The position numbers and the translations under genes are program-made. 64,000 nt of DNA. Source: Microbacterium wangchenii. Its GTDB lineage: Bacteria > Actinomycetota > Actinomycetes > Actinomycetales > Microbacteriaceae. A model generated the notes under the pieces. It was not told the origin of the DNA and did no database searches. It worked only from the letters and a program-made list of their open reading frames with translations. The stretch spans positions 1,240,001 through 1,304,000 of the forward strand of contig NZ_CP038266.1 of assembly GCF_004564355.1 (NCBI RefSeq). Reading direction: 5' to 3'. Of the stretch, positions 8,288 through 15,746 are shown piece by piece (within the stretch, counting starts at the first letter, position 1; every line of letters begins with the position of its first letter).

Positions 8288-8325
8288 ACGAGATCGCCCG
8301 TCCGGTGCCAGGCGGGCGATCTCGT
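8288..8325. repeat. Intergenic palindromic element 2 (likely gadC terminator)
   Basis: ACGAGATCGCCCG (8288-8300) and CGGGCGATCTCGT (8313-8325) form a perfect 13-bp stem with a 12-base loop, placed just after the gadC stop on the minus strand and before the MurE-like gene. It contains the cgaga module of the other elements but lacks a T tract. Confidence 0.6.
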
Positions 8326-8343
8326 ACGCCACGACGGGGAGAT

Positions 8344-9873
8344 TCACCCGGTCGCGGTCGCCGGTGGGGTGGATGCGGTCGCTTCGTCCTCGTCGTGGGT
8401 GCCGTGCTTTGCCTTGTCCTCGGGGCTGCGGCGGTCCCAGCCGGGACGGCGGAGGGCGTAGAACACCAGCGGCGGCGCACCCAGCACGATGATGACCAGG
8501 CCCACGATCCACGGATACACCTCCGGGGAGAACGCTGTGAACCCCGAGGGCGGGATGAACGCGAGGACGAAGGCGGCGAGGCAGCCGACGAACCCGACGC
8601 CGGCGACGAGGTTCATCGCGGGCACGCGGTACGTGCGCGTGACGTTCGGCTCCTTCCGGCGCAGGACGATCGCGGCGGCGAACATGAGCATGTACATGAT
8701 GAGGTAGATCGCCGCCGCCATGTCGACGAGCGCGACGAACGCGGCGCTGACGTTGGGCACCACGACGAAGATCGCCGCCAGGATCGTCACGATCGTCCCC
8801 TGGAGCATGAGGATGCCGGACTGGACGCCCGCCTTGTTGCGCTTCTGCAGCGCCGGAGGCAGCAGCCCCGTCTCGGCCGCGGCGAGCAGGCCCTTCGAAG
8901 GACCGGCGATCCACGTGATGACGGAGGCCAGGGCGCCCGCCGCGATCAGCGCCGAGACCACCGCGGTTCCCCAGCCGAGGTCCCACTTGTCGAAGTAGGC
9001 CTGGAAGGCGAGCATGATGCCGTTGGTGAGCCCCAGTTCCTTCTCCGGCACGGCGATCGAGATGGCGATCGTCGGGAGGATGAACACCAGCAGGATCAGG
9101 ATCGAGGCCAGCAGCACCGACCGCGGGTATCCCTTGCCGGGGTCCTTCATCTGGTTCACATGCACCGCGTTGACCTCCATGCCCGCATAGGCGAGCACGT
9201 TGGAGACGATCAGCACGATGGAGGCGATGCCGGTGAACGGCGGGATGATCGCGGAGGCATCCAGCGGCACCTCGCTCTTCTGCCCCGTGCCCAGCCAGAT
9301 GAAGCCGAAGATGATGAGCAGCACGGCCGGCAGCAGCGTGCCGAGGATGCCGCCCCACGAGCCGAGTTTGGCGAACAGGTTGCCGCCGCGCAGCGTGATG
9401 AGCGTCGAGCCCCAGTACAGCACCAGGATGACGATCGCGGTGAACAGCCCCGAGTTCGACAACGACGGGTCGACGAAGACGAAGGCCAGGGCGGCGGCGA
9501 TGAAGGCGATCTGCGTGGGGTACCAGACCACGTTCTGGATCCACTGGAGCCAGACCGCCGTGAAGCCCCAGCGGTTGCCGAACGCCTCCCGCACCCAGAC
9601 GTAGACGCCGCCCTTCCAGCCCGTGGCCAGCTCGGCGGCCACGAGCGCCGTGGGGATGAGGAACAGCACGGCAGGGATGATGTACAGCGTGACGCTTCCC
9701 AGCCCGTACACGGCCATCGCGGGGAGCGAGCGCAGACTCGCCACCACCACGAGCGTCAGCAGTGCGAGCTGGCCGACTCCGAGATAGTTGACGACGGTGC
9801 TGCGGGGGGCGAGCGGATGATTGGACGCGGCGCGGGCCGCGGCATCCGCTGACTGCTTCGATGTGCTGGACAT
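8344..9873 (-). CDS. gadC: APC-superfamily amino acid permease, GadC-like glutamate/GABA antiporter
   Basis: 509 residues with about 12 transmembrane helices. Family features include the AAELATGWKGGVYVWV block in the first helices and the following AFGNRWGF and QWIQN segments typical of glutamate:GABA antiporters. The 9-bp gap to the glutamate decarboxylase gene upstream makes a gadBC operon: the permease imports glutamate and exports GABA while the decarboxylase consumes a cytoplasmic proton. The hydrophilic C-terminal tail (about 30 residues, containing His and many acidic residues) sits where E. coli GadC has its pH-responsive plug. Substrate is inferred from context and family. Confidence 0.82.
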   Translation of the reverse strand: MSSTSKQSADAAARAASNHPLAPRSTVVNYLGVGQLALLTLVVVASLRSLPAMAVYGLGSVTLYIIPAVLFLIPTALVAAELATGWKGGVYVWVREAFGNRWGFTAVWLQWIQNVVWYPTQIAFIAAALAFVFVDPSLSNSGLFTAIVILVLYWGSTLITLRGGNLFAKLGSWGGILGTLLPAVLLIIFGFIWLGTGQKSEVPLDASAIIPPFTGIASIVLIVSNVLAYAGMEVNAVHVNQMKDPGKGYPRSVLLASILILLVFILPTIAISIAVPEKELGLTNGIMLAFQAYFDKWDLGWGTAVVSALIAAGALASVITWIAGPSKGLLAAAETGLLPPALQKRNKAGVQSGILMLQGTIVTILAAIFVVVPNVSAAFVALVDMAAAIYLIMYMLMFAAAIVLRRKEPNVTRTYRVPAMNLVAGVGFVGCLAAFVLAFIPPSGFTAFSPEVYPWIVGLVIIVLGAPPLVFYALRRPGWDRRSPEDKAKHGTHDEDEATASTPPATATG

Positions 9874-9882
9874 GTCCTCGCC

Positions 9883-11259
9883 TCAGTGGTGGAACGCGGG
9901 GTGCTGACCCTCGACGGGCATGGCCGACTCGAGGGCGTCGAGGTACGCCGTCTCGGTCTCGATGCTCTCGAGCAGCTCGGCGGCCAGGTCCATGCTCAGC
10001 CCGTTGCGGACCACGATGCGCTGCACCGTGAGGTCGCTCAGGTCATCGGGCATGGGATAGGCGGGCACGAGCCAGCCCTTCATGCGCAGCCGGTCCTGCA
10101 GGTGGTAGAGGTTCCAGTTCTTGGTGTGCCCCTCTTTCAGATACCACGCGAAGACAGGGATGTCGCTGCCGTCGTTCCACAGCTCGAAGGCACCGATCTT
10201 GGCGATGCCCTCGGCGAGGTACTTCGCGACGTCTTGCGACGCCTGCTGCACGGCGCGGTAACCCTCGAAGCCGAGGCGCAGGAACATGTAGTACTGCAGC
10301 AGCACCTGCGCGCCGGGTCGGGAGAAGTTCAGGGCGAAGGTCGGCATCTGCCCGCCGAGGTAGCTCACCTCGAACACGAGGTCTTCGGGCAGCCACTGCG
10401 TGTGGCGCCACACGACCCAGCCCAGGCCCGGGTACACCAATCCGTACTTGTGACCGGACGTGCTAATGGAGTGCACGCGTTCGAGACGGAAGTCCCACAC
10501 CAGATCGGGCTGCAGGAACGGCGCGATCATCGCGCCGGATGCCCCGTCCACGTGGATGGGGATGTCGAGCCCCTTCTTGGCCTGGATCTCGTCCAGCGCC
10601 TTGGCGATCTCGGCCACCGGTTCGTACATGCCGGTGTAGGTGACGCCCATGATCGCCACGACCCCGATCGTGTTCTCGTCGACGTACTTCTCCAGGTCGT
10701 ACCCGTCGAGCGTCTTGTGCTCCATGCTGATCGGCACGAAGCGGGGCTCGACGTCGAAGTAGTTGCAGAACTTCTCCCAGCAGACCTGCACGGCGGAGGA
10801 CATCACCAGGTTGGGCTTGGACGTGTCCTTCCCGGCGACCCGGCGGGACTGCTGCCAGCGCCGCTTGAAGGCGAGGCCGCCGAGCATGCAGGCCTCCGAC
10901 GAGCCGATCGTGGAGGTGCCGATGCTCTGCGATGCCTCCGGCGCATTCCACAGGTTCGCGAGCATGTGCCAGCAGTTGTCTTCGATGGCCGCCGTCTGCG
11001 GGTATTCGTCCTTGTCGATCATGTTCTTGTCGAAGGACGCTTCGTACACCTGCTTGGCGTCTTCGTCCATCCACGTGCCGACGAAGGTGGCGAGGTTCAG
11101 GCGGGAATTGCCGTCCAGCATCGTCTCATCGTCGACGATCTGCTTGGCGGTGTCGGGGAGGGATTCCTCCTGGGGGATGACGTGGCGTGCGGCGATGGTG
11201 GCCTCGCCCGGCCGCGCGAACCGCGGCGTCGTCTCGTTGTCGTTCTGCGGTGAAGTCAT
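9883..11259 (-). CDS. gadB: Glutamate decarboxylase
   Basis: 458 residues, close to E. coli GadB (466). A PLP-dependent group II decarboxylase: the PLP lysine lies in STSGHKYGLV near residue 268, with HVDGASGAMIAPF forming the cofactor/substrate pocket upstream. It converts glutamate to GABA and CO2, taking up a proton. ATG at 11259 was chosen over an upstream in-frame ATG because GGAGAGAG lies just before it and family members begin here. First gene of gadB-gadC. The last residues end in HPAFHH, in line with the C-terminal His region of this family. Divergent from rip1. Confidence 0.92.
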   Translation of the reverse strand: MTSPQNDNETTPRFARPGEATIAARHVIPQEESLPDTAKQIVDDETMLDGNSRLNLATFVGTWMDEDAKQVYEASFDKNMIDKDEYPQTAAIEDNCWHMLANLWNAPEASQSIGTSTIGSSEACMLGGLAFKRRWQQSRRVAGKDTSKPNLVMSSAVQVCWEKFCNYFDVEPRFVPISMEHKTLDGYDLEKYVDENTIGVVAIMGVTYTGMYEPVAEIAKALDEIQAKKGLDIPIHVDGASGAMIAPFLQPDLVWDFRLERVHSISTSGHKYGLVYPGLGWVVWRHTQWLPEDLVFEVSYLGGQMPTFALNFSRPGAQVLLQYYMFLRLGFEGYRAVQQASQDVAKYLAEGIAKIGAFELWNDGSDIPVFAWYLKEGHTKNWNLYHLQDRLRMKGWLVPAYPMPDDLSDLTVQRIVVRNGLSMDLAAELLESIETETAYLDALESAMPVEGQHPAFHH

Positions 11260-11361
11260 GGCTCTCTCCGAATCTGGTCGCTCGACTCGGCGCGAGCGTA
11301 TGCCGCATCCGCCGGCGCCAACAGAGACTTCGGTCACGGCCAATTCCTAGGGCGCCGCCGG

Positions 11362-11367
11362 TACGGT
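11362..11367 (+). promoter_or_regulatory. -10 element of rip1 (leaderless)
   Basis: TACGGT exactly 6 bases before the GTG at 11374. Confidence 0.45.
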
Positions 11368-11373
11368 GAGGCT

Positions 11374-12717
11374 GTGGAAGTGATCGCCTTCGTCGTCGGC
11401 GTGCTCGTCATGGTCGTCGGGCTGGCGGTGTCGATCGCGCTGCACGAGATCGGCCATCTGGTGCCCGCGAAGAAGTTCGGCGTCCGCGTCGGCCAGTACA
11501 TGATCGGCTTCGGGCCGACGCTGTGGTCCCGCCGCATCGGCGAGACCGAGTACGGATTCAAGGCGATCCCGCTCGGCGGCTACATCTCGATGGCGGGGAT
11601 GTATCCCCCCTCCCCGCGCGAACGCGAGGCGGCGCTGGCCGGGGAGCGCTCCGGGCGTGCGGGCGGAGGCTTCTTCGCCACGATGGTCCAGGATGCCAGG
11701 GCCGCCAACGACGAGACCCTCGTCGGCGACGACGACGATCGCGTCTTCTACCGCCTGCCGGTGTGGAAGCGCGTCATCGTGATGCTGGGCGGGCCGCTCA
11801 TGAACCTCGTGCTGGCCGTCGTGCTGTTCGTGCTCCTGTTCAGCGGAATCGGGATCCCCACCGCGACGACCACGATCGCCTCCGTGAGCGAGTGCGTGCT
11901 CCCCGCCGGCACCGACCGCACCGACTGCAAGCCGTCCGACCCCCGCGCCCCGGCGGCGCAGGCGGGCATCCAGCCCGGTGACGTGCTGGTGTCGGTGGAC
12001 GGCACGGCTGTCTCGACGTTCGCGGAAGCATCCGCGATCATCCAGGACCACCCCGGCGTGCCCCTGCGCGTCGTGCTCGAGCGTGACGGTGCCGAGCAGA
12101 GCGTCACCCTCACTCCCGTGCGCACGAGCCGGGAGGTGATCGGCGACGACGGCGCGACCGTCATCGGACCCGATGGCGCCCCGGAGACCGAGGAGGTCGG
12201 CTTCGTCGGCGTCGGCGCGCAGGTCACCCACGTCGCGCAGCCCGTGTGGGCGGGGCCGCAGGCGGCGTTCGAGAACGTCGGCGCCGTGGCGGGGATCATG
12301 ACGCAGCTGCCCGTGCGGGTGTGGGACACCGCCGTCGACCTGTTCACGGGCCAGGAACGCGATCCCAACGGTCCGCTCAGCGTCGTGGGCGCGGGACGGC
12401 TGGCCGGCGAGGTCGCCGCCACGGACGCGCCGGTCCTTGACCGGGTCGCGAGCCTCATCGGGCTGCTGGCGTCGCTGAACATCGCGCTGTTCGTGTTCAA
12501 CCTCATCCCGCTGCTGCCGCTGGACGGCGGCCACGTCGCGGTGGCGCTGTGGGATGGCATCAAGCGCGCCTGGGCGAAGCTGTTCCGGCGGCCCCCGCCG
12601 AAGCCCGTGGATGCGACCAGGCTCGTGCCGGTGACCTTCGTGGTGGTCGTGCTGCTGATCGGGATGGGGGCCGTCCTCATCCTCGCCGACCTGTTCAACC
12701 CGGTGTCGCTGTTCTGA
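11374..12717 (+). CDS. rip1: Site-2 intramembrane metalloprotease (RseP/Rip1 family, M50)
   Basis: 447 residues. The zinc motif HEIGH is at residues 24-28 in the first transmembrane helix, and the partner motif NLIPLLPLDGGH is near residue 377. A PDZ domain (about 165-265) lies between. A Ser/acidic-rich insertion around residues 70-125 follows the first helix. Rip1 proteases cut anti-sigma factors and other membrane proteins during envelope stress. The GTG at 11374 is placed by the -10 hexamer 6 bases upstream. dxr-rip1-ispG is a conserved actinobacterial order; here both junctions carry extra genes. Confidence 0.92.
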   Translation: MEVIAFVVGVLVMVVGLAVSIALHEIGHLVPAKKFGVRVGQYMIGFGPTLWSRRIGETEYGFKAIPLGGYISMAGMYPPSPREREAALAGERSGRAGGGFFATMVQDARAANDETLVGDDDDRVFYRLPVWKRVIVMLGGPLMNLVLAVVLFVLLFSGIGIPTATTTIASVSECVLPAGTDRTDCKPSDPRAPAAQAGIQPGDVLVSVDGTAVSTFAEASAIIQDHPGVPLRVVLERDGAEQSVTLTPVRTSREVIGDDGATVIGPDGAPETEEVGFVGVGAQVTHVAQPVWAGPQAAFENVGAVAGIMTQLPVRVWDTAVDLFTGQERDPNGPLSVVGAGRLAGEVAATDAPVLDRVASLIGLLASLNIALFVFNLIPLLPLDGGHVAVALWDGIKRAWAKLFRRPPPKPVDATRLVPVTFVVVVLLIGMGAVLILADLFNPVSLF

Positions 12718-12805
12718 TCCCGCCGGAATCGGCGGAGATGTCGAAATCGCTCTGGCCCGTTCGCTGACGGGGTGGGAAGGTTCCCACAGAGCGAAGGAGA
12801 CTCCG

Positions 12806-13171
12806 ATGAAGTACGTGATCATGTTCGCCTCCGATCCCGAGCTGGACGCGGCTCAGCCGCCGGAGCGCGTGCAGGAGGACTACGCCCGGATCTACCGGTG
12901 GTTCCAGGACAACGCCGCGGTCATCGACGAGGGCGGGGCGGAGCTGCAACCGGTGGAGACGGCCACCACGGTGCGCCACGACAGCGGCGATGTCATGGTC
13001 GTGGACGGACCGTTCTCGGAAGCCCGCGAGGTCATCGGCGGATTCAGCATCATCGACGTCCCGGACATGGATGCCGCGATCGCGCTCGTGAAGACGTGGC
13101 CATCGCTGAGCATGCCCGGCAGCTGCGTGGAGATCCGACCGATGGTCACCGACTACAGCCAGTTCGAATGA
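12806..13171 (+). CDS. YCII-related (DGPF domain) protein
   Basis: 121 residues, a single YCII-like ferredoxin-fold domain of the actinobacterial DGPF type. The name-giving stretch VVDGPFSEAREVIGGF is at about residues 65-80, and the start MKYVIMFASD is typical. The family is often found with ECF sigma factors, but none is adjacent here. Enzymatic function is unproven. GAAGGAGA lies 6-13 bases before the ATG. A strong GC hairpin follows the stop. Confidence 0.85.
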   Translation: MKYVIMFASDPELDAAQPPERVQEDYARIYRWFQDNAAVIDEGGAELQPVETATTVRHDSGDVMVVDGPFSEAREVIGGFSIIDVPDMDAAIALVKTWPSLSMPGSCVEIRPMVTDYSQFE

Positions 13172-13178
13172 CCGCCCG

Positions 13179-13215
13179 CGCTCCGGCCGGCCCGCGCGGC
13201 GGGCCGGCCGGAGCG
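13179..13215 (+). terminator. GC-rich hairpin after the YCII gene
   Basis: A perfect 17-bp stem (13179-13195 with 13199-13215) with a 3-base loop, 8 bp after the stop codon. There is no T tract, as is common for actinobacterial terminators. Confidence 0.65.
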
Positions 13216-13298
13216 CGCCCGTCCGACGCGGCGCTGGCGGAGGGACGCTGGCCGAGCGGGTCGCGCCTCCCGCTCGCCCCGCGACGTTCACCTTCCGA

Positions 13299-13429
13299 CC
13301 GGTCGCGCTCAAGTCCGAACTCCTCAAGACCGGTGCCTTCGGCGTCGTGAGGGGTGGTTTCCGCCGCATCCACGCGCGGATTTGAGGAGTTCGGTCTGGC
13401 GGCGCCGGGTCGGCCAACGGATCGTGCGC
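13299..13429. repeat. Duplicated palindromic element 5, copy A
   Basis: First copy of a 130-bp direct repeat. Inside it CCGAACTCCTCAA (13315-13327) and TTGAGGAGTTCGG (13382-13394) are perfect 13-bp inverted arms around a 54-bp core. No gene is seen between 13172 and 13672: this region holds the hairpin after the YCII gene, the two repeat copies and unstructured sequence. Confidence 0.85.
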
Positions 13430-13481
13430 GTACGCGGGTGGTCGCATCCGCGCTGCGGGCAGAGCCGGAGGCGCTCGGGGC

Positions 13482-13611
13482 CCGGTCGCGCTCAAGCCCG
13501 AACTCCTCAAGGCCGGTGCCTTCGGCGTCGTGAGGGGTGGTTTCCGCCGCATCCACGCGCGGATTTGAGGAGTTCGGTCTGGCGGCGCCGGGTCGGCAAC
13601 GGATCGTGCGC
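13482..13611. repeat. Duplicated palindromic element 5, copy B
   Basis: Second copy, offset 183 bp from copy A and differing at only a few bases (including a one-base deletion near the end). The inverted arms are at 13498-13510 and 13565-13577. It lies between the convergent YCII and anthranilate synthase genes. Confidence 0.85.
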
Positions 13612-13672
13612 CGGAACCGCGCCGCAACGACGCCGAACGGCGGCTGCTGCGCACGCGCCTGCCGGAATGAGG

Positions 13673-15568
13673 CTACGACAGCGCGTGCGCGACCAGGCGC
13701 TCCAGCGTGCGCATGCCGTCACGCGAGAGGATCGACTCCAGGTGCCCCTGCACGGAGGCGTAGCCGGGGCCGCGCAGCGCGTACACGTCGCCGCTGTCCG
13801 GATGCGCGGCCACCTCGGTCTCGCCCACGCTCGCCGTTCCCGCGGGCACGCGCGCGGTGAAGGTGTTGTAGAAGCCGATCGAGGCGGGCTCGCCGAACAC
13901 GTCGACGTTCAGCTGGAGACCCTGGTGAGGGCGGGCGAGCGGCGCCAGCCCGAGCCCCAGCGCATCGGCGAGGATCTGGTGGCTCAGGCACACCGCCAGC
14001 AGCGGGCGGCCCGTCCCGCGGCGATGAGCCACGACCTCGCGCATCCGCCGCATCCGCGCGCTGTCCGCATCACGGGGATCCCCCGGGCCCGGTCCCGCCA
14101 CGACCAGGGCGGCCGCCGCCACCTGCGCATCGGTCACCTCTCCCCACGGGAGGATCCTGACCTCGAGCCCCAGGTGGCGCAGCTGGTGGGCGAGCATCGT
14201 GGTGAAGCGGTCCTCCGCGTCCACGACGATCGCATCGAGGCCGCGGAACGGCCCCGCCGGGGCGCTGTCCTGCGGTTGGAGCCAGAACGCGGCCAGCCTG
14301 CTGTTGCGCGAGGCGAGCAGCTCCGCGATGGCAGGGTCGTCGGCGAGGACGCGGCGCCGGCCGGCCGGCGCATCCGGGTCCGGTGCCGGCACGTCACGGG
14401 GGATCGCGCCGATGGCCCCCAGCACGCCCGCCGCCTTGCCATGGGTCTCGCTGACCTCGCCGTGCGGGTCGGAGTGGCGCACGAGCGTCGCCCCCACGGG
14501 GACGCGCAGGCGCCCCTCCTGCAGGTACGCCGTGCGGATGAGGATGGGTGCGTCGAGGTCGTGCGTGGCCCCGCCCTGCTCCGCCGATGGCGTGAACAGC
14601 GCCGCGACGCCGGAGTAGTACCCGCGGGGCGTGGTCTCGTGCCGGGCGATCACCGCGCAGGCGTTCTGCATGGGTGAGCCGGTGACGGTGGGCGCGAACA
14701 TCGTCTCGCGCAGGATGTCCCGCGGGTCCAGGCGGCTGCGCCCGCGCAGCATGTACTCGGTGTGGGTGAGCCGCGACATCTCCTTCAGGTGCGGGCCGGT
14801 GATGCGGCCGCCGTCCGAGCACACCGCCGACATCATCTTGAGTTCTTCGTCGACGACCATGAAGAGCTCCTCGGTCTCCTTGGTCGACTCGAGGAACTCC
14901 GTCAGGGTCTCCGCCGTGGCGCCGCCGGCGGGGTGGCGGAAGGTGCCGGAGATCGGGTTCATCGTCACGACCCCGCCGCGTGCGCTCACGTGCGCCTCCG
15001 GGCTGGCCCCCACCGCGACGTGCCCGTCGGTCACGACTGCGAACGTCCAGTACGCCCCGCGCTCGTGCTCGAGCAGGGCGCGGAACCACGTCAGCGCCGC
15101 CACGCGCGGGTCGGTGCCGACGGCCGCGGTGAAATCGCGCCGGATGACGAAGTTCGCCCCCTCGCCGCGGCCGATCTCGTCGGCGATGACGCGGCGGACG
15201 ATGTCGGCGTACTCGTCGTCGGCGATGTCGAATCCGGCATCGATCAGGGGAACCGGGTCAGCCGGCAGAGCGGCGAGGACCTCGGCGCGGGGGAGTGACA
15301 CGTGCTCGTCCACGATCAGGCAGCGCAGCGGTGCGCCGTCGTCGTGGCTGACGAAGCCGCGCTCGCGCACCTGCCGGTACGGCACGAGTGCGAGCACCTC
15401 GCGGGCGCGGCCGCTCGCGTCCTCGAGCGGGATGTCGGCGAGGAGGGGGACGTCCACGACGTCGCCGGTGAGCACCTCGACGGTCTCGGGATCGCGGGCG
15501 AGCAGGGCGAAGGGCGCGCTGGCCTCGGCGAGGCGGCGCAGCAGGAGCGGGATGTCGGGCCGGTTCAT
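13673..15568 (-). CDS. trpEG: Fused anthranilate synthase (TrpE-TrpG; PhzE-like architecture)
   Basis: 631 residues. Residues 1-430 are a chorismate-binding domain with MNPISGTFRHPAGG near residue 200, VVDEELKMM and ETMFAPTVTGSP. Residues 435-631 are a class I glutamine amidotransferase with the nucleophile in LLAVCLSHQ near residue 519 and a late HPDSGDVYAL His region. Sequence alone allows anthranilate synthase or 2-amino-2-deoxyisochorismate (PhzE-type) synthase. The Trp-codon leader peptide and attenuator directly upstream decide for anthranilate synthase, the first step of tryptophan synthesis. ATG at 15568 was chosen from domain limits; longer frames would run through the attenuator. 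No other trp or phz genes are nearby. Confidence 0.88.
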   Translation of the reverse strand: MNRPDIPLLLRRLAEASAPFALLARDPETVEVLTGDVVDVPLLADIPLEDASGRAREVLALVPYRQVRERGFVSHDDGAPLRCLIVDEHVSLPRAEVLAALPADPVPLIDAGFDIADDEYADIVRRVIADEIGRGEGANFVIRRDFTAAVGTDPRVAALTWFRALLEHERGAYWTFAVVTDGHVAVGASPEAHVSARGGVVTMNPISGTFRHPAGGATAETLTEFLESTKETEELFMVVDEELKMMSAVCSDGGRITGPHLKEMSRLTHTEYMLRGRSRLDPRDILRETMFAPTVTGSPMQNACAVIARHETTPRGYYSGVAALFTPSAEQGGATHDLDAPILIRTAYLQEGRLRVPVGATLVRHSDPHGEVSETHGKAAGVLGAIGAIPRDVPAPDPDAPAGRRRVLADDPAIAELLASRNSRLAAFWLQPQDSAPAGPFRGLDAIVVDAEDRFTTMLAHQLRHLGLEVRILPWGEVTDAQVAAAALVVAGPGPGDPRDADSARMRRMREVVAHRRGTGRPLLAVCLSHQILADALGLGLAPLARPHQGLQLNVDVFGEPASIGFYNTFTARVPAGTASVGETEVAAHPDSGDVYALRGPGYASVQGHLESILSRDGMRTLERLVAHALS

Positions 15569-15598
15569 CGTCGGTCTTTCGTCGGGGGGCGGCCGCCC

Positions 15599-15628
15599 AA
15601 ACGAAGAAGACCGCCCCGAGGGCGGTCT
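15599..15628 (-). terminator. trp attenuator terminator
   Basis: On the minus strand AGACCGCCC-TCG-GGGCGGTCT forms a 9-bp perfect stem (15608-15628) followed by TCTTCGTTT. A competing antiterminator is visible: GGCGGTGTC (15640-15648), just after the leader stop codon, pairs with GAC-AG-ACCGCC (15621-15631), which uses up the 5' arm of the terminator. Confidence 0.82.
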
Positions 15629-15647
15629 GTCACACGAAAGACACCGC

Positions 15648-15683
15648 CTAAACGGTGAGCCACCAAGTGCGGTTCGCGGACAT
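15648..15683 (-). CDS. trpL: trp leader peptide with tandem Trp codons
   Basis: An 11-codon open frame, MSANRTWWLTV, with two adjacent TGG codons at positions 7-8. It ends just before the antiterminator arm. Ribosome stalling at the Trp codons when charged tRNA-Trp is scarce would favour the antiterminator and permit trpEG transcription. The ATG lies exactly 6 bases after a TACCTT hexamer, so the leader mRNA probably starts at the ATG. The Asn-Arg codons (AACCGC) can pair with the region after the stop (GCGGT), completing a 1:2 / 2:3 / 3:4 attenuator scheme. Confidence 0.85.
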   Translation of the reverse strand: MSANRTWWLTV

Positions 15684-15689
15684 GCGCCG

Positions 15690-15695
15690 AAGGTA
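15690..15695 (-). promoter_or_regulatory. -10 element of trpL-trpEG
   Basis: TACCTT on the minus strand, 6 bases before the leader peptide ATG. Confidence 0.5.
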
Positions 15696-15734
15696 CCACA
15701 CGCCCGCTCCGAGCCGGCGGTCAGCACGGCGGCG

Positions 15735-15740
15735 TAGGCT
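15735..15740 (+). promoter_or_regulatory. -10 element of ispG (leaderless)
   Basis: TAGGCT exactly 6 bases before the GTG at 15747; divergent from the trpL promoter. Confidence 0.55.
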
Positions 15741-15746
15741 GAAGGC

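Noticed and set aside
13146..13556. A short minus-strand frame encoding a repeated ETTPHDAEGTGLEEFGLER peptide
   Set aside because: The repeat is just the translation of the 130-bp DNA duplication. The start overlaps the YCII gene end and a terminator hairpin, and the frame is not kept outside the repeat.
13299..13611. Direct repeats considered as a CRISPR array
   Set aside because: Only two copies of 130 bp with a 52-bp unrelated gap; no short regular repeats and no cas genes.
13673..15568. Phenazine-type PhzE synthase marking a secondary-metabolite cluster
   Set aside because: No other phenazine genes are present, and the Trp-codon attenuator indicates tryptophan biosynthesis.
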